Shown: positions 61,221 through 64,000 of the stretch, one piece after another | Position numbering within the stretch: the first letter of the stretch is position 1 | Layout: the number at the start of each line of letters is the position of its first letter | Source: Isochrysis galbana | Lineage: Eukaryota > Haptophyta > Isochrysidales > Isochrysidaceae | Length of the DNA: 64,000 bases | Reading direction: 5' to 3' | NCBI GenBank assembly: GCA_018136815.1 | Contig: CM030933.1 | Location: forward strand, 7,854,388-7,918,387 | Position numbers and translations under genes: made by a program | Notes under the pieces: model-generated | Databases searched by the model: none | Seen by the model: the letters and a program-made list of their open reading frames with translations, nothing else | What the model was told of the DNA's origin: nothing

Positions 61221-62830
61221 CGCTCCCACTCCCCAGCCCCCCGCCGCCACGACGCCCCAACGGGGCCGCCCCAAGCCGCCGGAGCCGAAGCGCTCGCAGG
61301 CCTCCGCACCGCCCGACCACGACGTCGAGATGGCGCCGCCTCCCTCGCCTCCCAGGCAGCCACAGAAGCAGGGAACAGGCAGGGCCCTGTTCCCTGCAGG
61401 CCAGCAGACTCTGAGCCAGGCTCAGCCCACCAGTGCCGTGGCTCAGCCACCCACTCAAGGACTCCCCATGGGGTGTGGCAGCTCTGCTGCCACCCCCATG
61501 GAGGCAACTCCTACCACCTGTGCACCCTCGGGGGCGGGCACATGACACAACAAACAATCCTTGGAGCTTTTGCTCCCTCCAACCAACAACCACATCAGCC
61601 GCCCAAGTCATACGCGCAAGCCGCACATGGACACAAGGGGAAGGAACCACACAAGCAAGCCCAGCAACCACCAGCCCAACAGCATCAGCCACAGTCGCGC
61701 AAGCGGGCCGACCCTCAATCGGATCCAAAGCCGACCCCAAACAGCACTACCCCATTCGCTTCCCCCCCTCCAGAGGAGGAAGAAGAGCCTGAAGACACTC
61801 CCTTTTTCATTCAGCTAGCTCAGCTAGCCGAGGACAAAAAGGACATTAAGAGTGAGGATGTAGCTACATTCATGAAATTCCTACTCTCTAGGCTGGAAGG
61901 CCTAGATGCCACGCCAGACGGTATGGATAAGGGCCGAAAGGGCCCTTGGATTTTCTACGTCGACGACGATGCACACAACCAATTCAAGGCGGCCTACGGC
62001 GACAAAATTCAAACGGTGCTCTCGGGAGTCCAGCACGAATTTGGAGTCACCTACGGCGAGCTAGCCGATTCAGCGCCACGCAAGTCTAGCGCGGTCCGGT
62101 CCTCCCTCAAGGAGGTCGCCACGTACATCGTTTTCCGCATCTTCGACCCGGTTAAGGCGTACAAAACCAAGACTCGACACTTGGCTAGCGCACTGGAGCG
62201 TGAAGGCTTCCATGTCCTTAGGGGCAACCAACAACGAGTCAAAACTACGATCGAAGGAATCACGAAAGTCGAGGCGGGTAAGCGCCCGATCTGGCACTTC
62301 TACGTATACACGGACACGACGGCCCTAGGCCATCGATTCCCGAGGACCTTTCACGTGACCCTCGATGATGGGGAAAACTTCAATTTGGACTACGCGGTCC
62401 GCTCTTCGGTGGAATGCGTGACACCGGAAGGCGACATTGCCATTCATGGCGCCCCAGGGGGCTGTAAAGGATACGATAAGCCGTGGGCTATATCGTATCT
62501 GCGCAAGAATCAAGTTAGTTTTCGCCAATGCACGTGCGAGCAAGACAAAGCGAAAGCGGAGCAACGCAAACGCCAACGCGAAGTGAGCAACGCCATGGAC
62601 TACAGGGCCCTTATGGGCCTTGGAGCGGCGGCACCGTGCCGCCGATTCATGGCGGGCGAATGCAAGAACAATCGCATGAAAGGGCGGCAAATCGTCCAAT
62701 GCTCTTCCAGCCACGACATCCCGATGTTGGGCAAAGGACCCCGCAACGGGCAAGCAACATTGTATGGTAAAATGCAATCTTAAACCTAATAAGGCTTATC
62801 CAGGATACTGCGTTAACGGAGCTAGTTGCC
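61204..62830 (+). pseudogene. LINE ORF1 (second copy), two frameshifts
   Basis: Starts MERAPTAPTPQPPAATTPQR at 61204. A one-base loss near 61537 (CCTCGGGGGC here, CCCCCCGGGGGC at 23985) shifts frame, and a two-base loss near 62723 (ATCCCGATG here, ATCCCCGGATG at 25170) shifts it again. Otherwise very close to 23700-25301, including the FFIQLAQLAEDKKD start of the conserved region and the CCCH-like C-terminus (CVNGASCLYRH, about 62803-62830). It ends in CATGGTGAATAA, overlapping the ORF2 ATG at 62840. Confidence 0.85.
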
Positions 62831-62839
62831 TGTACCGTC

Positions 62840-63625
62840 ATGGTGAATAATAATGATCTAAGGATTGCAACATACAATTTGAATGGAGCAAAACATAAAT
62901 TAGCATCTACTCTAGCGCAAGCGAGATTAGGAGGAGTCCACATCTTGTATGCGCAAGAATTGCATCATTACACCGATGGATGGCACTTGAAGGTGCGAAA
63001 TTTGGCCCGGTCCCTGGGGTGGGACTGGTTTCAATCTCCCGCAACTAGGGGCGACCCGGGAAGCGGAGTGGCAGTAGCCATTAGAAGAGACAGAAGCGAC
63101 GTAGTAGTAGAATCTTGGTCGGTAGTTATCCCGGGGAGGCTGGTAGAAGTAAAGGCAAAAATCGGACATGAAACGATATCTTTCTCCTCTGTGTATCTAA
63201 GTGCCCAACCCAATAAACGTAAAGAAGACATCAAAATGCTACACGAGACGTCGGAAATACCTCCTCACACTATAATAGCAGGCGATTTTAACTGCGTAGA
63301 AAGCGTAAGCAGAGATACCCGGTCCATCGCGGGGGCGACCCTTACGCAAATTCGGGGGCAGAGCCCTCACGAGGGCGCTCGCCTCGCATGGGCTGACGGA
63401 TGTCCAGCTACTAGTTAATCCGGGTCTTAAGGACCAATACACGAGGTGCGGGCATCAGACCCACACGAGGATAGACCGAGTATACGCCGCGGAATACTAC
63501 TCCACATGGAGATAGCACAAGGCATACATAGATCTAAGGCTGTTCACGGGCCTAGCGGTGTCGGACCACCACCGGTGGTAGCGACTTTTGCTATTGCCCC
63601 CCCACGACGGGCGACGGAGATAGAA
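62840..63625 (+). pseudogene. LINE ORF2, APE-type endonuclease domain, frameshifted and 3'-truncated
   Basis: MVNNNDLRIATYNLNGAKHK, AQELHHY, SVYLSAQPNKR, IIAGDFNCVES (catalytic GDFN) in one frame to about 63320. Then THTRIDRVYAAEYYS (63450-63505) and a SDHH-like motif (63562-63573) in other frames. These are the expected APE endonuclease motifs, needed for target nicking. No RT follows. The copy ends before 63700. Confidence 0.82.
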
Positions 63626-63834
63626 GCCAAGATACCTTTGGAGGTATTGGACGACCGGAGACGCGAGAGATGATCAGCCTCCTCTGGCTCCGCTCCGCAG
63701 ACAAGAAGCGGCAGATGAATTCTTCGCCCCCCCTCACGAAAAAAGTACTCGCTTCCAGGAAGGATGGAAGGGGTTTTCTTTTTCTTCCCCTCCCCACCCC
63801 TAACACCACCTTGAGGCTTAAAATAACCCACAGG
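63626..63834. other. Intergenic, no gene seen
   Basis: Short stretch between the LINE end and the right-edge exon. It contains a C/T-rich block (63775-63800) and nothing recognisable. Confidence 0.4.
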
Positions 63835-64000
63835 TTAGAAGTAAAAGTCTGTCATCGTATGGAATACGACACTCTCCTGCTCGCCCTCCTTCTCGTTCGC
63901 CATCTCGCTGCCACGCTGCAGCATGCGCTCATCACTCAATGCCGCATCGATGTCTGAGACATCGCTGCGCGCATTGCGCAACGCGGCACGTCGCGAGCGG
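63835..64000 (-). CDS. Partial C-terminal exon of an unrecognised host gene
   Basis: The minus strand is open from the window edge to a TAA at 63835-63837, 54 residues ending VVFHTMTDFYF. The composition is gene-like: basic N-part (RSRRAALRNARSDVS), then acidic helix (SEMANEKEGEQES). No start codon is in the window, so it must be the end of a gene lying to the right. No family recognised. Confidence 0.4.
   Translation of the reverse strand, partial: RSRRAALRNARSDVSDIDAALSDERMLQRGSEMANEKEGEQESVVFHTMTDFYF

Noticed and set aside
1..64000. CRISPR array, bacterial operon, rRNA or tRNA genes
   Set aside because: No spaced identical short repeats, no ribosome-binding-site/operon layout, and no tRNA cloverleaf or rRNA signature was noticed. 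The content is eukaryotic. tRNA detection by eye is limited; tRNAscan-SE would settle it.

Overview
This is nuclear DNA from a GC-rich, intron-containing eukaryote, probably a protist or microalga. The evidence is GT-AG introns inside recognisable eukaryotic genes, LTR and non-LTR retrotransposons, a chromodomain integrase, and a secreted chalcone-isomerase-fold protein. No phylum can be named safely from the sequence alone. Three 100-N assembly gaps are present (10637-10736, 21737-21836, 48662-48761).

Host genes lie mainly in the left half: ribonucleotide reductase small subunit (280-2480, minus, 7 exons resolved), a Strawberry-notch-type helicase (6752-10636, plus, 13 exons, cut by a gap), an LRR protein (11305-12747, minus), a two-finger RanBP2-type zinc-finger protein (15093-15929, minus), a secreted type II J-domain chaperone (19597-20685, plus), a secreted chalcone-isomerase-like protein (28678-29368, minus) and a partial C-terminal exon at the right edge (63835-64000, minus). 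Five of these genes have a long C tract on their coding strand just upstream of the start codon.

The rest is mobile DNA. It includes a copia remnant (4815-6160), a hAT and an IS5-like transposase fragment (16.5-18.0 kb), and a rearranged LINE cluster carrying a gypsy integrase fragment (20.8-27.2 kb). A gag-only LTR element (29864-35815, minus) is interrupted by a 747-bp repeat with an 18-bp target duplication and by a solo LTR that itself contains a 5'-truncated LINE.

The right half is two related Ty3/gypsy chromovirus-like elements. Element 1 (35816 to beyond 48661) has a duplicated, frame-broken gag and a frame-broken pol. Element 2 (49123-60970) is complete, with near-identical 1.3-kb LTRs, a 5-bp target duplication (ggtgg) and an intact 1978-residue pol (protease, RT, RNase H, integrase, chromodomain).

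The most interesting observation is that element 1 carries, between gag and protease, a domain closely resembling the DNA cytosine methyltransferase-like proteins of phages (SAM motif, HPPC, ENP and a conserved C-terminal block). Element 2 keeps only the C-terminal half of that domain, fused in frame to its pol. Both gags end in an unusual shared Cys/His module in place of a CCHC knuckle.
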